Below are positions 46,378-56,249 of a DNA stretch of 64,000 bases, one piece after another. Numbering within the stretch: position 1 is the first letter of the stretch; every line of letters begins with the position of its first letter. The DNA lies in the NCBI GenBank assembly GCA_016714225.1, contig JADJNS010000019.1:255992-319991 (forward strand), given 5' to 3'. Under the pieces are notes generated by a model. That model did no database searches. It had not been told where the DNA came from and was given only the letters and a program-made list of their open reading frames with translations. Both the position numbers and the translations under genes were made by a program. Source of the stretch: Archangiaceae bacterium. GTDB lineage: Bacteria; Myxococcota; Myxococcia; Myxococcales; Myxococcaceae.

Positions 46378-47855
46378 CGCAGGTCTGCCTTCACGATGGT
46401 GGCCTTGCCGGGCGCGACCGTCACCCGCTTGGTCACCGTGCGCCGCGTCTTCACGTTCTTGAGCTCTACCGTCAGCGAGCCCGAGGGCACCAGGTAATCG
46501 GCGATGGGCGTGACGCCGATCTCCCGGCCATCGACGAACACCGTCGCCCATGGCACCGCGTCGACGGTGATGCGGCCGGGCCCCTTCTTGTGAGCCGCCG
46601 CCGGCTTCGACGCCGCCGGGGCGGGCTCGACCTCGGCCCCACGCGAAGCCGCCGGCGCCTCGGCCGCGGCAGCGGGCGTCGGCAGCGGCTTCACCGGCAC
46701 CCCCGGCTCGGGCGCCGCGCGCACCTCGGCCGGCTGCGGGGCCGGCGCGTTGGCCACCGGCGATGGCGCGCGCCGCACCGCCGCGGTGACCGCGAGCCCG
46801 GCCGCGGCCAGCGCGAGGGCGGCGCCGCCCCACGGCCACAGGCGCCGGCCGGCTCGAGCCCCGGTGAGCTCGGCGGTGCCCGCCGAGGTCGAGCCCCCGC
46901 GGTGCCGGGTGGCCTCGGTCTTCACGTCGAGCGCCTCGATGGCCGGGGCGCACAGGCGCTGCACTCGGGCGCCCAGCGCCTCGGCGGCCAGCAGGTCGGC
47001 CTGCGGCAGCGCGTCGCGCAGCTCCCGCGCCGTGCCCATCCGCTTCGACACGTCTGTCTCGGTGGCCCGGGCGATGGCGTCGCTCAGCGCACCCGCCAGG
47101 TCGGGCCGCAGCTGGGCGAGCGGGGGCAACGGCTCGCGCTCGATGGCGGCCAGCGTCTGAGCGTCGGTGGCGCGGCGAAACGGCGACTCGAGGGCGCCAG
47201 CGGCGTACAGCGTCACCCCGGCGCCGAAGATGTCGGCGCGGCGGTCGACCGCTTCGCCGCGGGCCTGCTCGGGGGGCATGTACTCGAACTTGCCCTTGAT
47301 GACGCCGGCCTGGGTGGTGCTGCGCCGGCTCGACGCCTTGGCGATGCCGAAGTCGGCGAGCTTCACCTCGCCGTTCACCGAGATGAGCACGTTGTGCGGC
47401 GTGACGTCGCGGTGCACAACCTCGAGCCGCTCGCCTCCCGGGCCGGTGAGCTCGTGCGCGTGGTGCAGGCCCTCGCAGAGCGACCGGCCGATCCACGCGA
47501 GCTCGCGGGCGTCGAGCCGCTCGCCGGCGGCGGCGACCGCCTTCACCAGCCGCGACAGCGCGACGCCGCGCACCAGCTCCATCGCCAACCAGAGGTAGCC
47601 CTCTTGTTCGCCGACGTCGAAAATCTGCACCACGTTGGGGTGGCTCATGCGGGCCTGCAGCCGAGCCTCGGCGAGAAAGCCCTCGACCGCGTCGGGGTCT
47701 TCGGCGAGGTGCGGCAGCAGCAGCTTCATCGCCACCAGCTTCTCGAAGTTGCCCAGGCTCTCTTGCCGCGCCAGGTAGACCTCGCCCATGCCGCCGGTGG
47801 CGATGCGCTCGCCCAGCGCGTACCGGCCCAGCTGCAGGTTGCGCACCCCCGCCAT
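46374..47855 (-). CDS. Transmembrane Ser/Thr protein kinase with PEGA domain
   Basis: 493 residues. Hanks-type kinase at 10-280: glycine loop ATGGMGEVYLARQ, ATP-Lys K44 in VAMKLL, helix-C Glu E63, catalytic HRDVTPHN (D150, N155), DFG 168-170, activation segment with STTQAGVIKGKFEYMPPEQA. After a cytosolic linker one membrane helix (WGGAALALAAAGLAVTAAV, about 344-362), an Ala/Pro-rich periplasmic spacer, and a PEGA domain at about 430-493 (VPWATVFVDGREIGVTPIAD) that probably reads envelope state. Overlaps the upstream gene by one base (TGATG) and the sigma-54 activator by four (ATGA). A complete sensor-kinase-transcription unit. Confidence 0.95.
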
Positions 47856-48769
47856 CAGAGCGCCACCACCACCACCACCGCGGCGAGCCCGGCGGCCGCG
47901 GCGACGCCGAACAGCACGCCGCTGGCCACCGCCTGGGCGCGCGCGCGCGCGTTGAGGCGCTGCGCATCGACCGCGAAGTGGCCGGGCGCTCCGACCTCAG
48001 CGGCGCGCGAGGCGCGGTCGTCGGCGTCGGAGAGCAGCTTCAAGGTGAGGCCGGTCGCCGCCAGCGCCACCGCGGTCGCGCCCACCACCCAGCCGGGCCA
48101 GCGGGGAGACGCCTGCTGCGCGGCGGCCTCGGCCTGCGGCGGCAGCAACTCGATGGCCGGCGCGGGCGCGGCGGTGGCCGGGCCGGCGAGGGCCCGCGGC
48201 GCAGCCGCCGAGTACAGCGTGCCGAGCAGCTGGCCGGCCGCCCCGAAGGCCGAGACGTAGAGCTCGCGCGTCGAGGGGTCGAGCGTGAAGCGCACGGTCG
48301 GGGCCGCGGCGGCGCGCCGCTCGACGTACGCCGCCTGCGGCGAGGCCCGCTCACCGAGGGTGAGCTGCGCGGCCTCGCGCCACGGGTCGATGAGCTGCAC
48401 CAGCAGCTCGCCCGTCGGGGCAGGCCGGTCGACCAGGGTGACGGTGCCAGGGGGGTAGACCCTGCGCTTCGCCGCGGAGAAGACGTCTTGCAGCTTCGGC
48501 GAGGCGTCTTCGGGCAGCGCGGCGTCAGGGGCCTCGCGCAGCAGCTCGGCGAAGGCGAGCTCGGCCTCTTCGCGGTGACCGAGCGCCACGTAGGCGCGGC
48601 CCAGCAGGTCGAGCACCTCGCGCCGCTCGTCGGCGCGCAGCCCCGGGGCGTGGCGCGCCTTCTCGAGCGCGGTGGCCGCCGCCTGGTACTCCAGCGCGTC
48701 GAAGAGCCTTCGCCCCTCGGTGAGGGGTGTGCCGGCGCCGAGGGCACAGGCGAGAGCGAGGGTGAGCAC
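47855..48769 (-). CDS. TPR-like protein with C-terminal membrane helix pair
   Basis: 304 residues. Signal-like start MLTLALACALGAGTPLTEG, then a helical repeat region with TPR features (LFDALEYQAAATALEKARHA, LLGRAYVALGHREEAELAFA, ELLREAPDAALPEDASPKLQ). A beta-rich stretch (VTLVDRPAPTGELLVQLIDP) follows, then two membrane helices (WVVGATAVALAATGLTLKLL and SGVLFGVAAAAGLAAVVVVV) separated by a short charged loop. This shape recurs in myxobacterial envelope proteins next to PEGA or Ser/Thr kinase genes, where it probably supplies a signal input. First gene of the coupled operon: its stop overlaps the kinase start by one base. Confidence 0.8.
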   Translation of the reverse strand: MLTLALACALGAGTPLTEGRRLFDALEYQAAATALEKARHAPGLRADERREVLDLLGRAYVALGHREEAELAFAELLREAPDAALPEDASPKLQDVFSAAKRRVYPPGTVTLVDRPAPTGELLVQLIDPWREAAQLTLGERASPQAAYVERRAAAAPTVRFTLDPSTRELYVSAFGAAGQLLGTLYSAAAPRALAGPATAAPAPAIELLPPQAEAAAQQASPRWPGWVVGATAVALAATGLTLKLLSDADDRASRAAEVGAPGHFAVDAQRLNARARAQAVASGVLFGVAAAAGLAAVVVVVAL

Positions 48770-48970
48770 CAGCGGCTGACGCTAGACCAGCTGTCGGCGC
48801 TGCCGCAGCTGTCCGCTCGACCGGACACCGGGTCGGCCGCGCGCTGTACCCGGAGCAGACGGGCGCTCGCCCGGCCCCGGTACGGCCCAGTCGGCTGGCG
48901 CACTTGAGCCCCCCGGTCGCGGCCCGGCGGCTGCTCTGTGTGACGGCGCACCAACCAACCGGGAGCACAC

Positions 48971-50542
48971 ATGCGAAACATCGGGCTGCTGTTCATCACC
49001 GTGGCGCTGGGGTGTGGTCAGGCAGACGACGCGGGCTGGGCCGAAGCGACCGACGACGCCGACCTGCCGCTGGGCACCGCCGAGGTGCGGCTGCTGCCGA
49101 GCGCCGACGTCGGCTCGTGGAACATGGCGGGCGCGAGCTGGGCCGCGGTCGACGACGGCCTCAAGTTCGCGGCGGCCGACGATGCGCAGAGCCAGGTGCT
49201 CACCCGTGCGGGCCTGGCGCTGGGCAGCCACCGGGTCGGCTACGCGCCGCTGGCGCAGGGCAAGGGGGTGTCGGCGACGCTCTTCTACCGGGCGCACCTG
49301 CAGGGGTCGGCGTCAGGCACGGTGCAGGCCGAGCTGTACCTCGACGACCAGCTGCTCGCCTCGTCTGACGAGCACCCGGTCGGAGCGTGGCGCAACTACC
49401 GAGACGTCTTCACGGTGAGCGCCGCGCCGGGCGGCCGGCTGTCGTCGCGGCTGGTGTTTCGCAACCCGTCGGGGCGGGGCGCGCTCGGCTACACCCAGGT
49501 GTGGCTGAGCGTCGCGGTGCAGAGCGGAACGGGGGCCGACGCGGGCGCGCCGCCCCCCGCCGACGCGGGCACCCCGCCGCCGGCCGACGCCGGCACCGGT
49601 GACCGCTACGCGAACGCGCGGCGCATCTCGGGCACCTGGGTGCTGCAGCAGATCGACAGCGCGGCCCAGCTGCAGTCGATGCTGGCGGGCAGCCTGGGTG
49701 ACGCGCTCGACACCCCGGGCGTGCGGGGCTTCTCGATGCGGGTGGCGTGGAGCGCGGTGGACCAGGACTTCTCGCTGCTGAACGCGGGGCTGAAGGCGGC
49801 GCGCGACCGGGGCCTCGAGTTCACCCCGCGGTTCATGGCGGGCCGGCACTCTCCGGCGCGGGTGTTCGCGGGCGGGGCGCCCTACTACCTCAAGGGCAGC
49901 GAGAAGGTGCCTGCGCCGTTCTACGCCGACGGCCGGGTCAACGACGTGTTCGAGGCCGCGTACGACGACTTCGTGGGTCGCCTCGCGGCGTGGTGCCGGC
50001 AGAACGGCGTGCACCTGCTGCACCTGGCCTGGTACGGGCAAGACTGGGCCGAGCTGAACCACGGCGCCGAGGTGCGGGCCGCGGCCGGGTACACCTTCGA
50101 GCGGTGGCAGCTGGCGCACGACCGGCTCATCGACATCGGCCTCAAGTACGCGACCGACGCGCTGACCGTCGAGCTGCCGTTCTCGGGGTATGGGCCGGTG
50201 ACTGCGGCGGCGGCGCACTTCGCCGACCACGTGGTCGCCGCCATCGGCCCCTCGAACCCCCGGTTCTTCTGCCAGTCGAACGGCTGGGGCCCGAGCGGCG
50301 ACTGGGGCGCACCCGACGCGAGCATCGAGGCGCAGTTCGACCAGGTGTGGTCGCGTCAGATTTTCCGCGGAGAGCAGGCGATTCAGCCCGAAGACTACGA
50401 CTGGTCGGTGCTGTACGGCTTTCTGCGCACCAACCACGCCACCTACGCCGAGGTGTACACGCCCAGCTTCGGCCTGGCGCGCGCCGCGCTGCTGGCGAGC
50501 GAGCTCGCCCGCTTCGGCCAGGGGCCCCTGCAGACGCCCTGA
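48971..50542 (+). CDS. Secreted lipoprotein with glycoside-hydrolase-like TIM barrel
   Basis: 523 residues, lipoprotein signal MRNIGLLFITVALGCGQ. Residues about 40-170 are a beta-sandwich accessory domain (GSWNMAGASWAAVDDGLKFA). A Pro/Ala/Asp linker (DAGAPPPADAGTPPPADAGT) leads into a barrel-like domain (200-523) with GVRGFSMRVAWSAVD, GLKAARDRGLEFTPRFMAGR, LLHLAWYGQDWAELNHGAEV and LTVELPFSGYG, where acidic residues sit at strand ends as in GH42/GH5-type enzymes. No exact family assigned. The SD gggag is eight bases before ATG 48971. Divergent from the kinase operon. Confidence 0.75.
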   Translation: MRNIGLLFITVALGCGQADDAGWAEATDDADLPLGTAEVRLLPSADVGSWNMAGASWAAVDDGLKFAAADDAQSQVLTRAGLALGSHRVGYAPLAQGKGVSATLFYRAHLQGSASGTVQAELYLDDQLLASSDEHPVGAWRNYRDVFTVSAAPGGRLSSRLVFRNPSGRGALGYTQVWLSVAVQSGTGADAGAPPPADAGTPPPADAGTGDRYANARRISGTWVLQQIDSAAQLQSMLAGSLGDALDTPGVRGFSMRVAWSAVDQDFSLLNAGLKAARDRGLEFTPRFMAGRHSPARVFAGGAPYYLKGSEKVPAPFYADGRVNDVFEAAYDDFVGRLAAWCRQNGVHLLHLAWYGQDWAELNHGAEVRAAAGYTFERWQLAHDRLIDIGLKYATDALTVELPFSGYGPVTAAAAHFADHVVAAIGPSNPRFFCQSNGWGPSGDWGAPDASIEAQFDQVWSRQIFRGEQAIQPEDYDWSVLYGFLRTNHATYAEVYTPSFGLARAALLASELARFGQGPLQTP

Positions 50543-50596
50543 AGGCTGCGGCGGCGAGGGTGCCGGCTCGGCTCGACCCGCGGTTTGGGGCTAAGA

Positions 50597-51559
50597 ATGC
50601 AGGCGATGGAGTCAGCCTCTTCGCGCCGTGGGGTCGCCGTGCTGCTGTGGGTGGGGCTGTGGGGCTCGGGCTGCAACTGCGGCCCGTGCTCTGCCGACGA
50701 CGACTGCGACGACGGCCAGTACTGCACCGGCATCGAGCGGTGCCGACCCACCAACCCCGCCGCCGACCGGCGCGGGTGCATCTCCCCCAACCCGGCGTGC
50801 CTGGCCGGCCAGTTCTGCGTCGAGGTCGGCAACCGCTGCATGTCGCCGTGCGGCGACTGGGTGCGCGACGGCAACGGCGACCCGGTGCTCACCGACGGCC
50901 TACCGACCAGCAACCGCGACGACGACCGCGACGGCGACGGCGTGAACGACGCCGAGTGTGGCGGCGTCGACTGCGACGACCTCGACCCGCACCGGCGCCC
51001 AGGGCTCGAAGAGGTGTGCGACCCCCTGGGGCACGACGAAGACTGCAACGAGGCCACCTGGGGCGCGCTCGACCGCGACCTCGACGGCCACCTCGACGCG
51101 CGCTGCTTTCACGCCGGGCCCGATGGCGGGCCGCTCGCTCAGCGCTGGCGCGCCGATGCGGGGTTCTTCGACTTCCTCGCCGGCACCGACTGCGACGACT
51201 TCAACGCCCGCGTGTTCCCCCTCGCGGGAGAGGTGTGCAACGGCATCGACGACGACTGCGACGGCCAGGTCGACGAGGGCACGCTGGTGCCCCTGCTGGT
51301 CGACGCCGACGGCGACGGCTTCGGGCGGCCGGGCAGCGCGGTGCCGGTGTGCAACGACGCGCGGGGGTACACCGCGCGAGGGGGAGACTGCGACGACACC
51401 AACCCGCAGATTTTCCCCGGCTCCATCGTCTGCCTCGTCGGAGGCCAGGGCACCGAGTACCACCTGTGCCGCCTCGACGGCGCCGGGTGGGACGCCGGCG
51501 TCTGCACCGCCGGCCGCGTCTGCGTCACCCAGCCCGGGGGCCACGGCATCTGCCGCTGA
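50597..51559 (+). CDS. MopE-like Cys-rich lipoprotein
   Basis: About 320 residues (ATG 50597; ATG 50606 also possible). Signal with lipobox near WGSGC. Mature protein full of acidic Cys modules: CSADDDCDDGQYC, CGGVDCDDLDPHRRPGLEE, CDPLGHDEDCNEA, AGTDCDDFNARVFPLAGEVC, CNGIDDDCDGQVDEGT and DADGDGFGRPG. These are the repeats of MopE/MtrP-like proteins; the acidic DxDGDG loops probably bind Ca. Surface-exposed, function unknown. Convergent with the Gly-rich lipoprotein. Confidence 0.85.
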   Translation: MQAMESASSRRGVAVLLWVGLWGSGCNCGPCSADDDCDDGQYCTGIERCRPTNPAADRRGCISPNPACLAGQFCVEVGNRCMSPCGDWVRDGNGDPVLTDGLPTSNRDDDRDGDGVNDAECGGVDCDDLDPHRRPGLEEVCDPLGHDEDCNEATWGALDRDLDGHLDARCFHAGPDGGPLAQRWRADAGFFDFLAGTDCDDFNARVFPLAGEVCNGIDDDCDGQVDEGTLVPLLVDADGDGFGRPGSAVPVCNDARGYTARGGDCDDTNPQIFPGSIVCLVGGQGTEYHLCRLDGAGWDAGVCTAGRVCVTQPGGHGICR

Positions 51560-51572
51560 GAGGGTCGGCCTT

Positions 51573-52535
51573 CTACGGAGCGCACAGCCCGGGCGACGGC
51601 GCGCCGCCCACCGCTCGCCCGTAGTTGCGCAGCGGCAGGCACTGCACCAGCGGGTAGTCGACCGGCTGCAGCACCACCGACTGCCCCGAGATGCTCACCG
51701 TGGTCGCGCCCATGCGCTGCCACAGGCCCATGATGGCGTTGCGCTTGACCGCGTGCGGGTCGTCGAGCACCTGCTGGCTCTTGGGGAACATGGTGCCCTG
51801 CGCGCCGTCGAGCTCGACAATGCCCGACAGGTAATGCTGCAGCGCGCAGCCCGACCCCAGGCTCGAGGGAAAGACCGGCTCGCTCGCGTAGCTGGCCGGC
51901 GGGTCGAACGGGTACGTCGAGCCGTGCTCGGGCAGAAAGAAGCGGCCCAGCGTCGCGACCGGTATGTGAAACGTCGCTCCGCCGCCGCCGTTGTCGATGC
52001 GCGTGATGCCGGTCAGGCCCGCCACCGCGATGCGCCGCTCGATGTAATCGGCCAGGTTCGCGTTGCCCATCGACAGGTAATAGAGGTCGCCCCCCGTCGA
52101 GCGCACCTCGACGTTGCCGTCGGCGATGAGGTAGCCGATGACGCGCGCCGCCGACTCCACCGCGTTCATCGTCTCGACCGTGCACCCACCGGGCTTGCCA
52201 CTGCCGCCCGCCGTACCGCCCGCGGCTCCTCCCCCCGCGCCTCCTGCGCGGCCTCCCGCAGTGCCACCCGCCACGCCGCCCGCGACTCCACCCGCAGTGC
52301 CGCCCGCAGTGCCGCCCGCTGCGCCTCCCGCCGTGCCACCGGCAACGCCGCCCGCAGCTCCACCTGCCGCGCCTCCAGCGGCGCCGCCCCCATCACCGCC
52401 CGCTGCGCCTCCACCCGCCTCGCCTCCCGCGCCGCCAGCGGCCTGGCCCCCACCGCCGGTGCCCTCACCGCCGGGAGGAGTGCCGCACGCGACGGCGAAG
52501 GCGAGCAGGCAGACGAGGCGAAGGGAGGGGCGCAT
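51573..52535 (-). CDS. Lipoprotein with long Gly/Ala linker
   Basis: 320 residues. Lipobox MRPSLRLVCLLAFAVAC. Residues about 20-115 are an (A/T/V)-AGG tetrad linker coded by GC-rich tandem repeats. The C-terminal 200 residues form an unknown domain (TVETMNAVESAARVIGYLIA, DGNVEVRSTGGDLYYLSMG, YIERRIAVAGLTGITRIDN, AIMGLWQRMGATTVSISGQ) ending in a Cys-containing tail. Likely a surface anchor or binding protein whose linker spans the outer layer. No family recognised. Confidence 0.8.
   Translation of the reverse strand: MRPSLRLVCLLAFAVACGTPPGGEGTGGGGQAAGGAGGEAGGGAAGGDGGGAAGGAAGGAAGGVAGGTAGGAAGGTAGGTAGGVAGGVAGGTAGGRAGGAGGGAAGGTAGGSGKPGGCTVETMNAVESAARVIGYLIADGNVEVRSTGGDLYYLSMGNANLADYIERRIAVAGLTGITRIDNGGGGATFHIPVATLGRFFLPEHGSTYPFDPPASYASEPVFPSSLGSGCALQHYLSGIVELDGAQGTMFPKSQQVLDDPHAVKRNAIMGLWQRMGATTVSISGQSVVLQPVDYPLVQCLPLRNYGRAVGGAPSPGLCAP
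52184..52469 (-). repeat. Gly/Ala tetrad low-complexity repeat
   Basis: Imperfect tandem 12-base units coding (A/T/V)-A-G-G, forming the linker of the lipoprotein at 51573-52535. The same kind of linker is used in the proteins at 5450 and 58272. Confidence 0.85.
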
Positions 52536-52653
52536 GGGTGAACGACGTGCAAGGCAATGGCCGCGCCAGCGCGCGCAGGCGACATAACGGTGCGATTTCT
52601 AAAAGCCCCGCAGTGCTGTCGAGCTCGCGCTGGAGCGTGCGGTCGCGACCAAT

Positions 52654-52690
52654 CGTCCGCTCCCAGCGGACGGCTCCCGGTCACACCGGG
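52654..52690. promoter_or_regulatory. Two tandem hairpins in a divergent promoter region
   Basis: CGTCCGCT-ccc-AGCGGACG (52654-52672) followed after three bases by CCCGGT-cac-ACCGGG (52676-52690). Both are perfect with 3-nt loops. They lie 85-120 bases before the rightward gene at 52775. Operator pair or leader hairpins; no known riboswitch recognised. Confidence 0.35.
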
Positions 52691-52774
52691 GGCGTCGGTG
52701 CGGGCGACGTGCTGCTGTCGTTGCCGCACGTTGCGAGCCCAGGCGTCGTGTAACCTCGCCGCTCGAGGGGCCCC

Positions 52775-55388
52775 ATGCGCACGTTCACGCTGTTCACCAT
52801 CTGCCTCGCGGTCGCGGGCTGCCGAGCCTGCGTCACGCTCGAGCGTCCACTTTCGTTCCCCTGCAACCCCGACGCCTCGACGCCCGGCTCCGAGTGCCCG
52901 CAGGCCTTTCGCCGCGGGCTCGAGGGCCGTTGCCACGCGCTCGACGCCGGCGCGCCGTACACCTGCCGGCAAGACTCCGACTGTGAAGGCGCGTGGCGCT
53001 GCGGCCTCGAAGGCCAGTGCCACGAGCGCGACGCCGGCGCCGACTACCTCTGCACCACCGACACGCAGTGCGAGGCGCAGTGGCGCTGCGGCCCCACCGC
53101 CCGCTGCGTCGACTCGACCCACGACGCCCTCGAGCCGCCCGCGGCCGGCTTCGGCCCCCCGCAGGTCCAGCTCCTCTTCCCCGACGTCCCCGTCGGCAAC
53201 GGCGCGGTCGGCGCTTCTCCCCGCCTCTACGTCAACGTCACCAACGACGCGGGCTGCCGCGTCGGCATCGACGTGCGCTCGTTCTCGTGGGAGCGCAAGG
53301 GCGTGCTCACCAAGCACGTCGACTTCCCCAACGGCATCGTCGCCCTACCCCCCGGGCTGGGCGACGGCGACGCCTGCGAGAACCTGCAGCTCAGCGCCAC
53401 CCAGCGCACCGTCGACTCCGCCGCCTCGCTGCCCGCCTCGGTCGTCGCCCTCGCCGACACCGCCCTCGAGACCACCGCGCTGCTCGCCGACGGCCAGCTC
53501 TGCCGGCTGCGCCTCGACCCCACGCTGCTCTTCACCGCGCCCCTCGAGTGCCGCTCGCCCTTCAACGGCGCGAAGCCCACCCACCTCAAGAGCACCGCGC
53601 CCGAGTCCGACAGCGACGACAGCGCCCCCGGCTACCTGGCGTGGAGCGACTCCCAGCTCTTCTGGCTGCACGACTTCCGCGCCCGCCTCGCCGGCCCGTT
53701 CACCATTCCCGACGGTGGCATCGCCGACGCGCTCGGCGTTCGCCTCAAGAACGCTACCGACGACGGCCTCATCGCGGTCACCCCAGATGCCGTACACCTC
53801 GCCCGGTGGGACGGCGCGACGCTGCGCGCTCCCGACGGCGGCGCCGGCCGCTTCGGCAGCACCCCCATCGCCGACACCACGTTCTTCGGCTTCCACGGCC
53901 CCGACCGCGCGCTCGCCCACCGCTCGGGGCTGCTCTACCTGGCCCTCGGCGACAGCATCTGGGTCGGCAGCCGCAACGCCTCTGCCAACACGCCGCTCGT
54001 CGACTTCGGCGACTTCGACGTCTGGTACCGGGAGACGAAGCTGCTCTCGACCTGCGAGCGCGACGACGCCAACGAGAGCAACCTCGACCTGAGCCTCTCT
54101 CCCGCCGCCTTCCCCGACGGCTTTGCCGCCATCACCCGCTGCAACGTGAAGAGCGGGCGCCTGCTCGGCCGCCACGAGGCCGTCTCGCTCAGCCAGTACA
54201 GCGCCGGCCCACCGCAGGTGCAGCAGACGCTCAACAACATCAGCGACATCGACACGTCTCCCGCCGGAGCGTGGTTCTTCGTGCCCCAGCTGCGTGTCGG
54301 CAACGGCAACCCCGCCCGCACCGCGTGGGCCGACGCGCTCGGCCGCCTGTGGCTGCCCGACGACGACCTGCCCATCATCGAGGCCCTGGTGCCCGACGCC
54401 GTGCCTTCGTGGGTGGGCGGCGACTCGGCGCTCATCAAGGTGGGCACCGCGCCGGTGAACTGGGTCTCCGAGAAGGCCGGAGACATCGGCGCCGGCTTCC
54501 TCGGTCGCGGCGCCTGGGCGGTGTCGCCCGACGGAGGCTTCTCGAGCGGCCTGCAGTTCTCGAACGTGGGCACCGTCGGCGCAGTACGCGGCCTCGCCGG
54601 CGGAGACATCATTCAGCTGCCGCCCAACATCTTCTCCCGCAACGTCTTCGTCGGGGGCTTCACCAGGGTCTACGCCGCCACGTCGGACTTCGACACCGTG
54701 CGCCCGCCGCTCGACGTCTCGCTGTACGAGCGCGACGGCGCCCGCCACCTGGTGTGGCGCTCGTTCGACACCGTGTGGCTGCTCACCGTCGACGAAGCCG
54801 CCGACGCCGGCATCTTCGACCTCGACCGGCTGCCCGAGCCCCAGCGCCGCCTCACCCCGCTGGTGAACCAGGCCATCACCTCGCTCGCGTTCACCGACGG
54901 CGCCGACGCGGGCCACTTCGCCGACGGCTACCTGGTCGCCGGCCCGCGCCTGTTCAGCTTTTCGGCCCTCAACCCCCGACTGGCGCAGCGACGAGGTGCT
55001 GGTCGGCCTCGACGAGCCGGTCGACGTCTTCTTCGACCGCGGTCGCGCCCGCGTCGGCCTGCGCGACGGCTCGCTGTTCAGCCTGCCCAGCCGCGTGCAG
55101 CTCGCCATGCCCTTCGCGCCCGGCGAGGGCCTCGCCCAGGGCTACGCGCGGGTCTGCCAGCAGGTGCTGGCCCTCTCCGAGCACCACCTGCTGCGGCTCG
55201 AGTGGTCGGGCGCCGAGCAGCTCGGCGCGTGGAGGCCGCTCGACCTGCCACCCGCGGTCGCCGCCGCCACCCAGCAGCCCGGCTCGTTCGCCCGCGCGAA
55301 GCTCTTCTCCATCGACCACGACGCGCTGCTCGCGCTCGACACCGGCGTCATCTACCGAATCTCGTTCTCTGGCGGAGGCTGCCCGTGA
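52775..55388 (+). CDS. Large secreted Cys-rich/propeller-like lipoprotein with frameshift
   Basis: About 870 residues when repaired. Lipoprotein signal MRTFTLFTICLAVAGC, then three Cys modules (CPQAFRRGLEGRCHALDAG, CEGAWRCGLEGQCHERDAG, CEAQWRCGPTARC) and a large domain with WxxxGxFxV-type strands (LFWLHDFRARLAGPFTIPDG, GAWFFVPQLRVGNGN, ARTAWADALGRLWLPDDDLP). The frame shifts inside a run of five C at 54973-54977; with four C the sequence reads LNPDWRSDEVLVGLDEPVDV and continues to GGGCP at TGA 55386-55388, overlapping the next gene's GTG. Without the correction the ORF would wrongly fuse with the downstream gene. Large-protein member of a two-gene module seen also at 33546-40382. Confidence 0.82.
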
Positions 55389-56194
55389 AGAAGACCCTGC
55401 TGTTGCTCGCGCTCGCCGCTTCCTCTACCGCCTTGGCCGAGAAGGCGAAGCTCGCGGTCATGTCGCTGCGCCCCGCCGGCGGCCTCGACGAGCAGGTCGC
55501 CTCGGCGATGACCGACGCCGTCGCCACCGAGGCCAACGCGCGCGGCTTCTTCGAGGTGATGTCGAGCAACGACATCGCCACCCTGCTCGGCGTGCAGCGC
55601 CAGAAGCAGCTGCTCGGGTGCAGCGAAGACTCGGGCAGCTGCCTCGCCGAGCTCGCCGGAGCCCTGGGCGCCCGCTTCGTGCTCTCGGGCTCGGTGGCGA
55701 AGCTGGGCGACGTCTTCCAGCTCACCTTGAGCACCGTCGACTCGAAGAGCGCGCAGCCCATCGGCCGCTCGACCCGCCTGGCCAAAGACCTCGCCGCGCT
55801 GCGCGCCCAGCTGCCCTATGCGGTGGCCGAGGCGACCGCGACGCCGCTGCCCGCGCCGCCCTCGCGCGTGCTGCCCTTCACCCTGCTCGGCATCGGCGCG
55901 GCCGCGCTCATCGCCGGCGGCGTGGTCGGGTTCACCGCGCTCTCTTCCGAGGGCGCCATCAACCGCGAGCTGCAGAACGGCGAGCAGAACCCCGAGGCGC
56001 TGCGCCGCCTCGACGCCTACCAGCGCGAGCTCGACGTCATCGGCCTTCAGCGCACCGTGGCGCTCGTCTCCCTCATCGCCGGGGTCGCCTTTCTGGCCGG
56101 CGGGTTCTTCTTCATGCCGTCGGACCCCAACGCCGGCGCCCGCGCCGCGCTGGTGCCCACCCCCAACGGGCTCGCGCTCGCTGGGCTCTTCTAG
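55385..56194 (+). CDS. ALGA-type (CsgG/LpoB-like) envelope protein with two C-terminal helices, paralog of 33546-34619
   Basis: 269 residues. Signal KKTLLLLALAASSTALAEK. Domain LAVMSLRPAGGLDEQVASAM, then FEVMSSNDIATLLGVQRQKQ, CLAELAGALGARFVLSGSV and KLGDVFQLTLSTVDSKSAQP (the ALGARF core shared with CsgG/FlgO/LpoB-like proteins). Two membrane helices at the end (FTLLGIGAAALIAGGVVGFT, LVSLIAGVAFLAGGFFF), so anchored in a membrane with the domain outside. GTG 55385 overlaps the upstream stop (GTGA). Clear paralog of 33546-34619. Confidence 0.85.
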   Translation: MKKTLLLLALAASSTALAEKAKLAVMSLRPAGGLDEQVASAMTDAVATEANARGFFEVMSSNDIATLLGVQRQKQLLGCSEDSGSCLAELAGALGARFVLSGSVAKLGDVFQLTLSTVDSKSAQPIGRSTRLAKDLAALRAQLPYAVAEATATPLPAPPSRVLPFTLLGIGAAALIAGGVVGFTALSSEGAINRELQNGEQNPEALRRLDAYQRELDVIGLQRTVALVSLIAGVAFLAGGFFFMPSDPNAGARAALVPTPNGLALAGLF

Positions 56195-56249
56195 AGACGC
56201 CCCCCCAGATGGGCGAGCCGCCTGTCTGGCGGCGGTGGCCTACCGCACT

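Noticed and set aside
52775..56194. Single 1139-residue protein
   Set aside because: Its middle (about 55000-55385) is out-of-frame, Arg-rich nonsense; another frame gives good protein there and a normal GTGA gene junction.
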